DNA from: Acidimicrobiia bacterium
GTDB lineage: Bacteria; Actinomycetota; Acidimicrobiia; Spongiisociales; ZC4RG35
Assembly (NCBI GenBank): GCA_025928935.1
Contig: JAICNB010000019.1
Location: 1-46,360 of the forward strand
Direction of reading: 5' to 3'
Length of the DNA stretch: 46,360 nt
Made by a program: the position numbers and the translations under genes. The number at the start of each line of letters is the position of its first letter. Within the stretch, counting starts at the first letter, position 1. Of the stretch, positions 1 to 8,398 are shown piece by piece. The notes beneath the pieces were generated by a model that worked only from the letters and a program-made list of their open reading frames with translations, searched no databases and was not told where the DNA came from.

Positions 1-125
1 AGGCCGACCTCTTCGGCCTTCTTGGCGATCTCGATCGTCGCCTTGATCCGCTCGTGCTCCGTCGGCGTGGTGCCCGTGGTGGGGTCGGTGGTGACGTCGC
101 CGACGCTGAACACTCCGAACTGCAT
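1..125 (-). CDS. Luciferase-like monooxygenase, N-terminal fragment (cut by window edge)
   Basis: Only the first 41 codons are present; the gene continues past base 1. The start is the ATG read from base 125, and the peptide opens MQFGVFSVGDVTTDP and runs into an ERIKATIEIAKKAEEVGL-type helix. That pattern, a first beta strand followed by a substrate-loop segment and a helix ending in E-x-G, is typical of the TIM-barrel LLM flavin-dependent oxidoreductases. In actinobacteria many of these use coenzyme F420, but the cofactor cannot be told from this fragment. It is divergent from the dehydrogenase starting at 223, with about 97 bases between them. The family call is fairly secure; the substrate is unknown. 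Confidence 0.7.
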   Translation of the reverse strand, partial: MQFGVFSVGDVTTDPTTGTTPTEHERIKATIEIAKKAEEVG

Positions 126-222
126 GCGCGGCCCAAACTAGGGGCCAGCAGGCTATACCTCCGATGGCGGCCCGTCCACTCCCAGCCACGTCTTGTGGCG
201 CAATCGATTGCCGGGAGGACCC

Positions 223-1104
223 TTGAGAGTTGGCTTCATCGGCCTGGGTGACATGGGCCAGGGCATCGTGCCCCGTCTTGTCGACGCCGGGCATCACGTG
301 ACAGGATGGAACCGGTCACCGGAGAAGGCCCGTCCTCTGCTCGAGCTCGGTATGGAGTGGGCCGACACGCCGCGAGAAGTGGCCCGAGCCTCCGGGCTCG
401 TCCTGTCGATCGTGACCGACGCCAGGGCGGTGGAAGCGGTAGCCCTCGGTGACGACGGAGTCATCTCGGGTCTGGGCCTCGAGGCGGTGTATGCGGACAT
501 GAGCACCATCGACCCTGACGCGTCACGCCGGATCGGCGCCACATTCGCCGAAGCAGGTCGCATCATGCTCGACGCCCCCCTCTCCGGGAGCCCCATCTCG
601 CTGCAACAGGACAAGGCCTCGGTGATGGTCGGCGGCGATCGCGATGCCTTCGACCGGATCAGGCCGGTGCTGGAGGCGATCGGGCCCACCGTCACCTACA
701 TCGGGGCGAGCGGGATGGCCATGCAGATGAAGGTGGCGATCAACCTCTGTCTCATCGTCGAGATGGTCGCGTTCAGCGAGGCGGTCGCGCTCGCCGAGAA
801 GGGAGGGGTCGATCGTGCCGTGGCCGTGGACGCCATGCTGAAGAGCGTGGTCGCCTCTCCGGTGATGGGATACAGGGGGCCTTTCATCCTCGAGGGGGGC
901 ATGCCGGACAAGCCACTGGCCGACGTGACCCTGCAACAGAAGGACATGCTGCTCGCCCTGGACCTGGGGCGTCGACAGGGCAGCCCGGTGCCACTGGCCG
1001 CGGCCGCCAACGAGATGCTCAATGCCTGTCATGGCCTCGGTCTGAGCCACCGGGACTTCGTGACCGTCTTCGACGCATACCGGACACTGGGTGGGGTGGC
1101 ATGA
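223..1104 (+). CDS. NAD(P)-dependent oxidoreductase, 3-hydroxyisobutyrate dehydrogenase family
   Basis: This is a 293-residue beta-hydroxyacid dehydrogenase. The N-terminal Rossmann domain carries GLGDMG at residues 7-12, and the helical C-terminal domain contains Lys170 (MQMKVAIN), the position of the family's catalytic lysine. A substrate-loop DAPLSGSP segment sits between them. I chose the TTG at 223 because GGGAGGA lies three bases upstream; an in-frame TTG at 193 would add ten residues without a ribosome site. The family oxidises 3-hydroxy acids such as 3-hydroxyisobutyrate, tartronate semialdehyde or 6-phosphogluconate, and the actual substrate is not evident. It overlaps the cupin gene by ATGA, so the two are probably co-translated. 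Confidence 0.85.
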   Translation: MRVGFIGLGDMGQGIVPRLVDAGHHVTGWNRSPEKARPLLELGMEWADTPREVARASGLVLSIVTDARAVEAVALGDDGVISGLGLEAVYADMSTIDPDASRRIGATFAEAGRIMLDAPLSGSPISLQQDKASVMVGGDRDAFDRIRPVLEAIGPTVTYIGASGMAMQMKVAINLCLIVEMVAFSEAVALAEKGGVDRAVAVDAMLKSVVASPVMGYRGPFILEGGMPDKPLADVTLQQKDMLLALDLGRRQGSPVPLAAAANEMLNACHGLGLSHRDFVTVFDAYRTLGGVA

Positions 1105-1496
1105 GCGGCCGATTCCGGGTCAACAGACACGATGTCCCCATCGAAGCGGGGCTTCGCCGCGACGAAGGGTGGGTTGACATGCAGGTCCAGTTCCTCGTCG
1201 ATCAGGCTCACGCCGGTACCGATGACCTGCTCCTCGGCTGGACCGTCCTTCGCCCGGGCGCCCGACACGACCGCCACCGTCATCCCAACGCCGACGAGTT
1301 CTTCGTCGTGCTCTCTGGACAGGGAATGGTGTACACCGACGACGAGGACCAGCCGGCCCGAGAAGGCGATGTGCTGTTCACGAGACGCGGTCACTGGCAT
1401 GGCTTCAACAACACGGGCGACGTCGATGTGACCCTGGTGTGGGGATGGAGCGGGGCGGGCTCGCTGGAGACGGCCGGGTACGAGTTGCCCGAATGA
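1101..1496 (+). CDS. Single-domain cupin protein
   Basis: This is a 131-residue beta-barrel protein with both cupin motifs. Motif 1 spans residues 53-73 with His59, His61 and Glu66 as likely metal ligands. Motif 2 starts at Gly89 and contains His98 and His100. Small cupins of this kind are isomerases, dioxygenases or ligand sensors. The start ATG overlaps the preceding dehydrogenase stop (ATGA), and its own stop overlaps the next start in the same way, so the three genes form a translationally coupled set. The neighbours suggest a role in processing a keto or hydroxy acid, but this is inference; no specific reaction can be assigned. Confidence 0.8.
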   Translation: MSGRFRVNRHDVPIEAGLRRDEGWVDMQVQFLVDQAHAGTDDLLLGWTVLRPGARHDRHRHPNADEFFVVLSGQGMVYTDDEDQPAREGDVLFTRRGHWHGFNNTGDVDVTLVWGWSGAGSLETAGYELPE

Positions 1497-2188
1497 CCCA
1501 CTCCGCCGTGGCCCGGGGCCTGGAACGTCAGCTGGAGACACGAGCTGCTCTCCTCGCCGGCGGAGCCAAGCCGCTCGGCTGGAAGGCCGGGTTCGGCGCC
1601 CCGGACTGGCTGGAGACGTTCGGTCTGGAGGGACCGCTGGTCGGATTCCTCACCGATGCCTCGATCATCCCGGACGACGGCACGGTCGACGTGTCCTCGT
1701 GGGCACGGGCGGTGGCCGAGCCCGAGCTGGCCGTGGTCCTCGGGTCGGACCTCGTCCCACCGGTCGATGTGACCACGACGCGAGCCGCCATATCCTCGAT
1801 CGGACCTGCCATCGAACTTGCCGACATCGACCCGCCGCCCGAGCTGGTCGAGGAGATCCTGGCCGGCAACATCTTCCACCGCGGTGTCGTCCTCGGCCCG
1901 TCCGACCCGAGCCGAGCGGGAGCTGATCTCGCCGGGCTGGAGGCCAGGGTGCGGCTCGACGGTCGGGAGAATGGCCGGACCGACGCGTTGGAGGCATTGA
2001 CCGGAAGGGTGGTCGAAGTCGTCACCCACCTCGCTTCTCTGCTCGGCGGCCACGACGTGGTGATGAAGCGGGGCGAGGTAGTGATCTGCGGGTCGGTGGT
2101 GCCGCCGCTGGCCCTGACTCCGGGTTCTCGGGTGGAATTCGAGTTGCACCCGTCCTCCACCATCTCGGTGCAGACCGCCGCTGTCTAG
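1493..2188 (+). CDS. 2-keto-4-pentenoate hydratase / 4-oxalocrotonate decarboxylase family protein
   Basis: The 231-residue product resembles MhpD/DmpH-type enzymes of the fumarylacetoacetase superfamily, which hydrate 2-hydroxypenta-2,4-dienoate or decarboxylate 4-oxalocrotonate after meta-cleavage of catechols. Visible features are the GWKAGFGAP segment near residue 30, the EPELAVVLG strand supplying acidic metal ligands, and the AIELADID segment. The ATG at 1493 is preferred over one at 1439 because it forms ATGA with the cupin stop. A catechol 2,3-dioxygenase lies at 14474-15427, so this could serve the same meta pathway although it is in another operon. Its TAG stop lies in a CTAG that also provides the stop of the convergent ATPase gene. 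Confidence 0.8.
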   Translation: MTHSAVARGLERQLETRAALLAGGAKPLGWKAGFGAPDWLETFGLEGPLVGFLTDASIIPDDGTVDVSSWARAVAEPELAVVLGSDLVPPVDVTTTRAAISSIGPAIELADIDPPPELVEEILAGNIFHRGVVLGPSDPSRAGADLAGLEARVRLDGRENGRTDALEALTGRVVEVVTHLASLLGGHDVVMKRGEVVICGSVVPPLALTPGSRVEFELHPSSTISVQTAAV

Positions 2189-4980
2189 CGCTCCAGCCTG
2201 CGCAGCACCAGCTTCCTAATCTCGTCGAACCAGAGGACCAGTGAGGCCAGGGCGATGCAGATGAGCCAATCGGTCGATGACAACGGGGTGGTGTCGAACG
2301 CCCGATTGAGAAACGGAAGTTGCACCACCGCCACTTGGAGAACCACGGACAACGCGATCGCGGCCCAGAGCAGAGGGTTGGTGAACAGGTGACGGAAGGC
2401 GGAGTCCCGATCGGAACGGGCACAGAGACAGTTGAACAGTTGCGCGAGGACCAGCGTGGTGAAGGCCATGGTCCGCGCTTCGACGATGCCTCCCGAACCG
2501 GGGATGAGACCACCCTCCAGGCGTAGGTCGAGCGCGGCGAGAGTCACCAGTGTCATCAGCGAGCCAATCCAGAGGATCCCGATCCACATGCGTCGATCGA
2601 TGATGCGATCGGTGAAGCCTCGTGGCGGTCGCGACATGATGCCGGCCTGAGGGGGGTCGACACCGAGGGCGAGGGCCGGGCCCGTGTCGGTGAGCAGGTT
2701 GATCCAGAGGATCTGCGTGGCGAGGAGCGGCACCGCCAGTCCCTCGTCCGCCATATCGAGCCCGATGACACCGGCCAGCACCACGCCCAGGAACATCGTC
2801 ATGACCTCACCGATGTTCGATGAGAGCAAGAAGCGAAGGAACCGGCGAATGTTGCCGAAGATGGCACGCCCCTCCCGTACCGCAGCGATGATCGTCGCGA
2901 AGTTGTCGTCCGCCAGGACCATGTCGGCGGCTTCCTTGGTGACATCGGTCCCGGTGACGCCCATCGCCACCCCGATGTCAGCCGACTTGAGCGCGGGTGC
3001 GTCGTTGACCCCATCGCCTGTCATGGCGACGATCTGATGATCGGCCTGGAGGGCGTCGACGATGCGGAGCTTGTGCTCCGGCGCCACCCGGGCGTACACC
3101 GACACGTCTTTCACCACTTCCTCGATCCCCGCCTCATCGAGATCTTCGATCTCGAGGCCCGTCAAAACACGAGCCCCTTCCTCGACGATCCCCAACTCGG
3201 CTGCGATCTTCGCCGCGGTCCGGGGATGGTCCCCCGTGATCATCATGATGCGAATCCCGGCCGACGCCGCCTCCGCTATCGCCTCCTTCGCCTCCGGTCG
3301 GGGCGGGTCGATGATCCCCACCACTCCCAGGTAGACCAGGTCGCTCTCTGTGTCCTCCGTCTCGGGTGGCTTCTCCTTGTCAGGCAGGAGTCGATAGCCA
3401 ACGGCGAGGGTTCGAAGCGCCTGGTCGGCCAGATCGTCGACCGTCGACATGATCTCATCGCGTCTCGACGGGGTCAGCGCCCGCTCCTCTCCTGTCACCC
3501 GCTCCCGGGTGCAGAGTTCCAGCAGCACGTCGGGAGCACCCTTGGTCACGACGTCCACCCGGCCGTCGCGATCGGCGTCGACGGCGAGGGCGGTCATCAG
3601 TTTGCGCTCAGAGGTGAAGGGGATCTCGCCAATGCGGTCGAATCTGGCGTGACGTGAGTGAGCCATGCCCAGTTTGGCCTCCGCCACCAGGAAGGCGGCC
3701 TCGGTGGGGTCCCCCTGGACGGACCAGCCCTCGTCCTCTTCGCGAAGGACTGCGTCGTTGGCCAGGCTGCCCCCCATCAGCACGAGCGACACCTCGTCGA
3801 CCAGAGCCCGGTCCTCTACCGTCCTCCCGCCCCTGGTCAGCCCGCCTTCGGGCTCATAACCGCTCCCGGTGATCTCCACTCGACCCGATGGTGTCACCAC
3901 CGAGACGATGGTCATCTCGCTCTTGGTGAGGGTCCCGGTCTTGTCGGAGCAAACCACCGAAGCGGACCCGAGGGTCTCCACCGACGACAATCGCTTCACT
4001 ATCGCGTTCTGTTGAGCCATCCTCTGCACACCCAGGGCCAGGACCACCGACAGGATTGCGGGCAGGCCCTCGGGAACGGCCGCCACTGCGAGCGACACCC
4101 CGAGCAGCATGACGTCCACGACATCGGACGCCCCGGACACCCCACTCCTGATCACGATCGCCGCGACGACGATCACGGCGATCAGCAAAACAGCCCAACC
4201 CAGGGCCCGGCCGATCCCATCGACCTCGCGCTGCAGCGGGGTTCTCTCCTCCTCCGTCTCCCCGAGGAGCCTGGCGATCTGACCCATCTCGGAGCGCATA
4301 CCGGTTGCGGTGACCACTGCCGTGCCCCGGCCCCTGGCCACCGCCGTCCCGTCGAACACCATGTTGATCCTGTCGGCGAGACCAGCCGGCTCGGACAAGG
4401 CCGCCACTTGCTTGGTCACAGGCTCGCTCTCCCCGGTCAAGGGCGCCTCGGCCACCATGAGGGTTGCCGCCTCCAGGAGACGGGCGTCGGCGGCGACGGC
4501 ATCGCCCTCAGACAGCAGCAGCAAGTCCCCCGGCACGACGTCGGTGGCGGGAATCCGCTGCTCGCGACCATCCCTGAGGACTCCGGCGGTGGCAGCTGCC
4601 ATCCGCTGGAGAGCTGCCACCGCCTGCTCTGCCCGCGCCTCCTGCACATAGCCCAACAGCGCATTGAGGAACACGATCACTGCGATGACCACGACCTCGA
4701 AGGGGAACTCCTCGGCGCCCTCGACCAACCAGGCCACCAGCGAGACGACGATCGCACCCAGCAGGAGGTAGATCAGGGGATCCTGAAACTGGGAGAGGAA
4801 CCTCCGCCAGCCCGGAACCGGTGCCGCCGAGTCGAGACGGTTGGCCCCGTGTTGGGCAAGCCGCCTGGCGGCCTCTTCCGTCGTCAACCCCCGGGAAGGG
4901 TCCGTGGCGAGTGCATCGGCCACCTCGGCGGCTTCATTCCGCCACGGCTCATCGAGCGATGTCACCTTGGAAACCACCAT
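2185..4980 (-). CDS. P2A-type cation-transporting ATPase (Ca2+-ATPase/PacL-like)
   Basis: This is a 931-residue P-type ATPase that pumps a cation, probably Ca2+ (possibly Mn2+), across the cytoplasmic membrane. Visible in order are an N-terminal cation-ATPase domain (SRGLTTEEAARRLAQHG), first membrane pair near 70-110, actuator TGES at 182-185, transmembrane PEGLP at 303-307 (a calcium-site signature), phosphorylated Asp346 in CSDKTGT, nucleotide-domain KGAPD, and the hinge GDGVNDAP near 650, followed by six C-terminal membrane segments. Length is normal for the SERCA/PacL group. The ATG at 4980 has no clear ribosome site; a TAGCTT -10-like element nine bases upstream would give an almost leaderless mRNA. 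It ends tail-to-tail with the hydratase gene, sharing the CTAG. Confidence 0.92.
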   Translation of the reverse strand: MVVSKVTSLDEPWRNEAAEVADALATDPSRGLTTEEAARRLAQHGANRLDSAAPVPGWRRFLSQFQDPLIYLLLGAIVVSLVAWLVEGAEEFPFEVVVIAVIVFLNALLGYVQEARAEQAVAALQRMAAATAGVLRDGREQRIPATDVVPGDLLLLSEGDAVAADARLLEAATLMVAEAPLTGESEPVTKQVAALSEPAGLADRINMVFDGTAVARGRGTAVVTATGMRSEMGQIARLLGETEEERTPLQREVDGIGRALGWAVLLIAVIVVAAIVIRSGVSGASDVVDVMLLGVSLAVAAVPEGLPAILSVVLALGVQRMAQQNAIVKRLSSVETLGSASVVCSDKTGTLTKSEMTIVSVVTPSGRVEITGSGYEPEGGLTRGGRTVEDRALVDEVSLVLMGGSLANDAVLREEDEGWSVQGDPTEAAFLVAEAKLGMAHSRHARFDRIGEIPFTSERKLMTALAVDADRDGRVDVVTKGAPDVLLELCTRERVTGEERALTPSRRDEIMSTVDDLADQALRTLAVGYRLLPDKEKPPETEDTESDLVYLGVVGIIDPPRPEAKEAIAEAASAGIRIMMITGDHPRTAAKIAAELGIVEEGARVLTGLEIEDLDEAGIEEVVKDVSVYARVAPEHKLRIVDALQADHQIVAMTGDGVNDAPALKSADIGVAMGVTGTDVTKEAADMVLADDNFATIIAAVREGRAIFGNIRRFLRFLLSSNIGEVMTMFLGVVLAGVIGLDMADEGLAVPLLATQILWINLLTDTGPALALGVDPPQAGIMSRPPRGFTDRIIDRRMWIGILWIGSLMTLVTLAALDLRLEGGLIPGSGGIVEARTMAFTTLVLAQLFNCLCARSDRDSAFRHLFTNPLLWAAIALSVVLQVAVVQLPFLNRAFDTTPLSSTDWLICIALASLVLWFDEIRKLVLRRLER

Positions 4981-5076
4981 CCAAAGCTAGGTGTGACGGC
5001 CGGCATACCCCCTTTGCGACTGGTGTGGCTTCGCTGTCGAGACGCCAGACAGGGATCAGATCGAAGGATTTCTCTC

Positions 5077-6690
5077 CTAAGACTCGACGATCACCTTGGC
5101 CTGCATCCACGGGTGCGGGGTGCACACGTACTCGAACTCACCAGGATCCTCGAACGTGTAGCTGAAGGTGTCCCCGGTCTCCAGGAAGCCCGAATCGAAC
5201 GACCCGTCCGCAGCCGTGACCGTGTGCATCTGCCCTTCGTCGTCGTTGGTCCAGGTCACCGTGGTCCCGACCGTCACCGTGAGCACGTTGACCGAGTAAT
5301 CGGCCGGGTCCTCGGTCTCGGCGAACTCGTCGGGAGAATCCATGTCCTGGGGGCTCCAGGCGCCGGGGACGATGGAAACGCTCTCCCCGGCCCCACCAGC
5401 GACCGTGGAAGTGGTCATCTCATGCCCGCCCGTCGCAGGCTCTCCACTACCCGTGATGTCCTCGAAGATCTCGGCGTTCTCCGCACCCGAGATCACTATC
5501 TGGCCGATCGCGCCCTTGTCCACCGCGCGGGCCAGAGCGTGGTCGACCAGCACGATCGTGGAGGGAACCTGACCGATGAGCTCGACGACGGTCCCGCCAC
5601 CGGCCGGAACCAGCGTCGTCTGCGAGCCGCGGAGTGGGCTGTTGAGGAGTGCTGCCTCCTGATAGACCTTGTCCCAGTGCGAGCCGATGGGGTGGAAGTT
5701 GGAGTCGAGGTTCAGGCCGGCGTTGATGAAGAAGATCCTCGCTCGCTCGTTCACGGCCATCTGAAGTGCGTTGTCACCGGTCAACGCCCCGACCGCACCG
5801 TTGAAGACGACGTATTCAGGGCTCTCGTCGGTCACCGCCACCCGATCGAAAGCCACTTCTCCTGGCTCCCGACCATCGACGTAGTACTCGGACTGCACCA
5901 TGTACCACTCGTGGTCCACCTGGGGCAACGGTGTTTCCGGGTCGACCAGGATCCCACCGAACATCCCGTGCGAGATGTGCGCTGGAATGTCCCCGTAGGC
6001 ACAGTGATACATGAAGAATCCCGGATAGAGGAGACGGGCCTCGATCGTCTTGGTCTCCCCAGGGGCGACGGTGGTGGCTTCGGCCCCGCCCCCCTGACCG
6101 GTCACCGAGTGGAAGTCGACGTTGTGCGGGTTGTGACTGGTGGCGGGGTTCGTGATCGTGAATCTGAGGATGTCGCCGACCCTGGCCCGGATGACAGGCC
6201 CCGGGGTCCCGACCACCAGGCCGTCCGGCCCGTCGACCATCCGGTAACCCCAAGTCTCCGTCTCCACACCTGTGACCGGGTCGATGACCGAGATTCCTTC
6301 GACCACCTCGAAATGGACCTCGACGATCGCCTGGTCTGCGCGGTTCGACGGCGCGGGCATCTCGGGGGCGACAGCAACATTGACCTCGTCGGCGGGAACG
6401 GGCGAGAGCTCACCTTTGGGAACGAGAGCTGGCAGCACGTCATCGGGCAGTTCGGAGGCTGAACCAGCCGCGCCCGTGCCCAGATAGGTGTCGACCTTCT
6501 CGGCTACCAGGGCGTCGTCGACCGAGTTCCGGTTCGCTGTGATCATGAGAGAGGCGACACCGATGCCCACGGCGACCAGTGTGCCGACGATCCCCAGGGC
6601 GATCAGAGTCCCCAGCATGTAATGGGGATGTGGCGGCGGGTCCGATGCCCGATCGGGTTCGGTGAAGCGTCGGGTGCTGGTCTGCGTCAT
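5077..6690 (-). CDS. nirK: Membrane-anchored copper nitrite reductase (NirK) with fused C-terminal cupredoxin
   Basis: The 537-residue protein probably reduces nitrite to nitric oxide outside the membrane. A short N-terminus precedes one hydrophobic segment (about 25-50). Two NirK cupredoxin domains follow with a complete ligand set: type 1 copper His189, Cys230, His238, Met243; type 2 copper His194, His229, His384; catalytic Asp192 and His333. After a Gly/Thr-rich linker (about 412-440) there is a third cupredoxin with its own type 1 ligands His489, Cys523, His526, Met529, plausibly a built-in electron donor. The start at 6690 is chosen because GGAGGG lies eight bases upstream. That ribosome site sits in the loop of a 9-bp inverted repeat (6690-6721). 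A general multicopper oxidase is the alternative. Confidence 0.85.
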   Translation of the reverse strand: MTQTSTRRFTEPDRASDPPPHPHYMLGTLIALGIVGTLVAVGIGVASLMITANRNSVDDALVAEKVDTYLGTGAAGSASELPDDVLPALVPKGELSPVPADEVNVAVAPEMPAPSNRADQAIVEVHFEVVEGISVIDPVTGVETETWGYRMVDGPDGLVVGTPGPVIRARVGDILRFTITNPATSHNPHNVDFHSVTGQGGGAEATTVAPGETKTIEARLLYPGFFMYHCAYGDIPAHISHGMFGGILVDPETPLPQVDHEWYMVQSEYYVDGREPGEVAFDRVAVTDESPEYVVFNGAVGALTGDNALQMAVNERARIFFINAGLNLDSNFHPIGSHWDKVYQEAALLNSPLRGSQTTLVPAGGGTVVELIGQVPSTIVLVDHALARAVDKGAIGQIVISGAENAEIFEDITGSGEPATGGHEMTTSTVAGGAGESVSIVPGAWSPQDMDSPDEFAETEDPADYSVNVLTVTVGTTVTWTNDDEGQMHTVTAADGSFDSGFLETGDTFSYTFEDPGEFEYVCTPHPWMQAKVIVES

Positions 6691-6721
6691 GGTTTGATCC
6701 CTCCGCCATCGAATCAAACCA
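6690..6721 (-). promoter_or_regulatory. Inverted repeat enclosing the nirK ribosome-binding site
   Basis: TGGTTTGAT (6690-6698) and ATCAAACCA (6713-6721) are perfect 9-bp reverse complements separated by 14 bases. The spacer contains the GGAGGG ribosome site, and one arm touches the start codon. It could be an operator or an mRNA hairpin that presents or masks the ribosome site. Half-sites resemble TTGAT/ATCAA, but the 14-base spacing does not fit an FNR box. Confidence 0.5.
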
Positions 6722-6762
6722 ATCCACGGAGAATATCAATAGGGCCGAAAGTCCCGGGTGTG

Positions 6763-8199
6763 TCAGGCCCCGAGCGGCACGCCTTGACCCATTTCCGGGG
6801 GCCCCCAGGTGCCGGCGGTATAGCCCACCAACTTGGGAGGGAGCTCCAACAGGGGGTCGTACAGCTTCCACGAGGCCTCGACCTCGTCGGCCCGAACGAA
6901 CAACGTCTGCTCGCCCTCGAGGATGTCCAGGATCAATGTCTGATAGGCGTCGGGCAGCTTTCCGTAGACGTCCGAGTAGCGGAAGTGGAGCGACTGGGTG
7001 TCGATGGTCGTGTCCTCGGCCGGTGACTTGACGTTGAAGCGCAAGGAGAAGCCCTCGTCGGGCTCGAGGATGATGAGCAACACGTCGGGCTCGTGCACAC
7101 AGTCGTCACGTCGCCCGTGGAAGACACACAACGCCGGCTCCCGGAACGTGACGGTGATATGGGTTGATCGCTGCGGCAGCCTCTTGCCCGTCCTGAGCAG
7201 GAATGGGATGCCCTGCCACCGCCATGAGTCGACGTAGAGCCGGAGCCCCACGAACGTGGGCGTGGTCGAGTCGGGGCTGACGCCCGCCTCGTCGAGATAT
7301 CCCGGGACTCCCTGGCCGTTCCGTGTCCCGGCCTCATAGCGCCCGTAGACCACGTCGTCCGGGTCGATCGGGGCTACAGCTGTGATCACCTTGACCTTCT
7401 CATCCCGGATGTGATCGGCCTCGAAGAAGTTGGGCGGCTCCATCGCCACCAGGGCCAGGAGCTGGGTGAGATGGTTCTGCACCATGTCCCGCACCACCCC
7501 GGCCCGCTCGTAGTAGCCGGCCCGCCCGCCGATCCCGAGATCCTCGGCGACGGTGATCTCCACCCGGCTCACCCGATCTCGATTCCACAGACGCTCGAAC
7601 ATCGGGTTCGTGAACCTGAAGGTGAGCAGGTTCTGGACGGTGGCCTTGCCCAGATAATGGTCGATCCGGTAGATCTGGCTCTCGTCGAACTGGGAGAGGA
7701 GCAGGTCGTTGAGGGCACGCGCCGACTCGAGGTCGGTGCCGAAGGGCTTCTCCACCACCACCCTCGCCCAACCAGGGGCATGGTTCAGGCCGGCGGCTCC
7801 AAGTGCCTCGATGGTCGGTGTGAAGGCCCCCGGCGGGATGGCGAGATAGAAGACCCGATTGCCGGGTAGTCCCTGCTCGGCCTCGATCGACTCGATCCGC
7901 TTCCGAAGAGCCTCGAACCCGCCTGCATCCCCGGCCAGTGCCTGATGGTGCAGGTTGTCATCACACCACCGCTCCACACCCGGTTCGCCGAGTCCCGACT
8001 CGAGCAGGGCATTCTTTGCCCACTCGCGATACGCGGCGTCCCCCAGGTCCTGTCTCGACACCCCGAGCACCACACATCTGTCCCCCGCCTCCTCATCCCT
8101 GATCAGACGCACGAGCGACGGGAGCAGTTTCCGCTCGGCGAGGTCGCCCGTGCCGCCGAAGATCACGAATAGGTGGGAGTCGATGTTCACCTGAGCCAA
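6763..8199 (-). CDS. zwf: Glucose-6-phosphate 1-dehydrogenase
   Basis: The 478-residue protein oxidises glucose-6-phosphate to 6-phosphogluconolactone, producing NADPH. The nucleotide site GGTGDLAERK lies at residues 15-24, and the signature RIDHYLGK with the catalytic His is at 178-185, followed by the expected FRFTNPMFERLWNRD strand. Other landmarks are VVVEKPFGTDL and RTGKRLPQR, and length matches the family. It stands alone: no 6-phosphogluconolactonase, gnd or opcA flanks it, unlike many actinobacterial pentose-phosphate operons. NADPH or F420H2 supply for neighbouring oxygenases is a possible reason for its location, but that is speculation. It is upstream of and co-directional with nirK, about 70 bases apart. 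Confidence 0.97.
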   Translation of the reverse strand: MAQVNIDSHLFVIFGGTGDLAERKLLPSLVRLIRDEEAGDRCVVLGVSRQDLGDAAYREWAKNALLESGLGEPGVERWCDDNLHHQALAGDAGGFEALRKRIESIEAEQGLPGNRVFYLAIPPGAFTPTIEALGAAGLNHAPGWARVVVEKPFGTDLESARALNDLLLSQFDESQIYRIDHYLGKATVQNLLTFRFTNPMFERLWNRDRVSRVEITVAEDLGIGGRAGYYERAGVVRDMVQNHLTQLLALVAMEPPNFFEADHIRDEKVKVITAVAPIDPDDVVYGRYEAGTRNGQGVPGYLDEAGVSPDSTTPTFVGLRLYVDSWRWQGIPFLLRTGKRLPQRSTHITVTFREPALCVFHGRRDDCVHEPDVLLIILEPDEGFSLRFNVKSPAEDTTIDTQSLHFRYSDVYGKLPDAYQTLILDILEGEQTLFVRADEVEASWKLYDPLLELPPKLVGYTAGTWGPPEMGQGVPLGA

Positions 8200-8369
8200 G
8201 TTAACCCGGGCGGATCAGAGCTCGGCCACCGAGACCACGTCGCCGGCGGTGGTCTCCACGCCTCCCGGTCCGGAGAGATCGTTCCGCGCCATCGTCTGAA
8301 CCACTGCGAGGACACCCAGGACCAGTGCGCCAGTGCTGCCACGCCCAGGGCCGCCCGGCCGGGCCGACG

Positions 8370-8398
8370 GAGATCCCGGTGCTAGCCGCCGGGATCTC
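8370..8398 (-). terminator. Perfect 10-bp hairpin spanning the TetR stop codon
   Basis: GAGATCCCGG (8370-8379) and CCGGGATCTC (8389-8398) form a perfect stem around a 9-base loop that contains the TAG stop of the TetR gene. A second GC-rich palindrome (GCCCGGCCGGGC) follows just downstream in the minus direction. There is no T-run, so this is at best an atypical terminator or 3'-end stabiliser. The roughly 170 bases from here to zwf contain no convincing gene. Confidence 0.45.

Noticed and set aside
3658-6462. 934-codon open frame on the plus strand
   Set aside because: It is antisense to the ATPase and nirK genes, both of which show complete family motifs. The plus-strand translation is low-complexity and His/Asp/Arg-rich, as expected of a GC-rich shadow frame.
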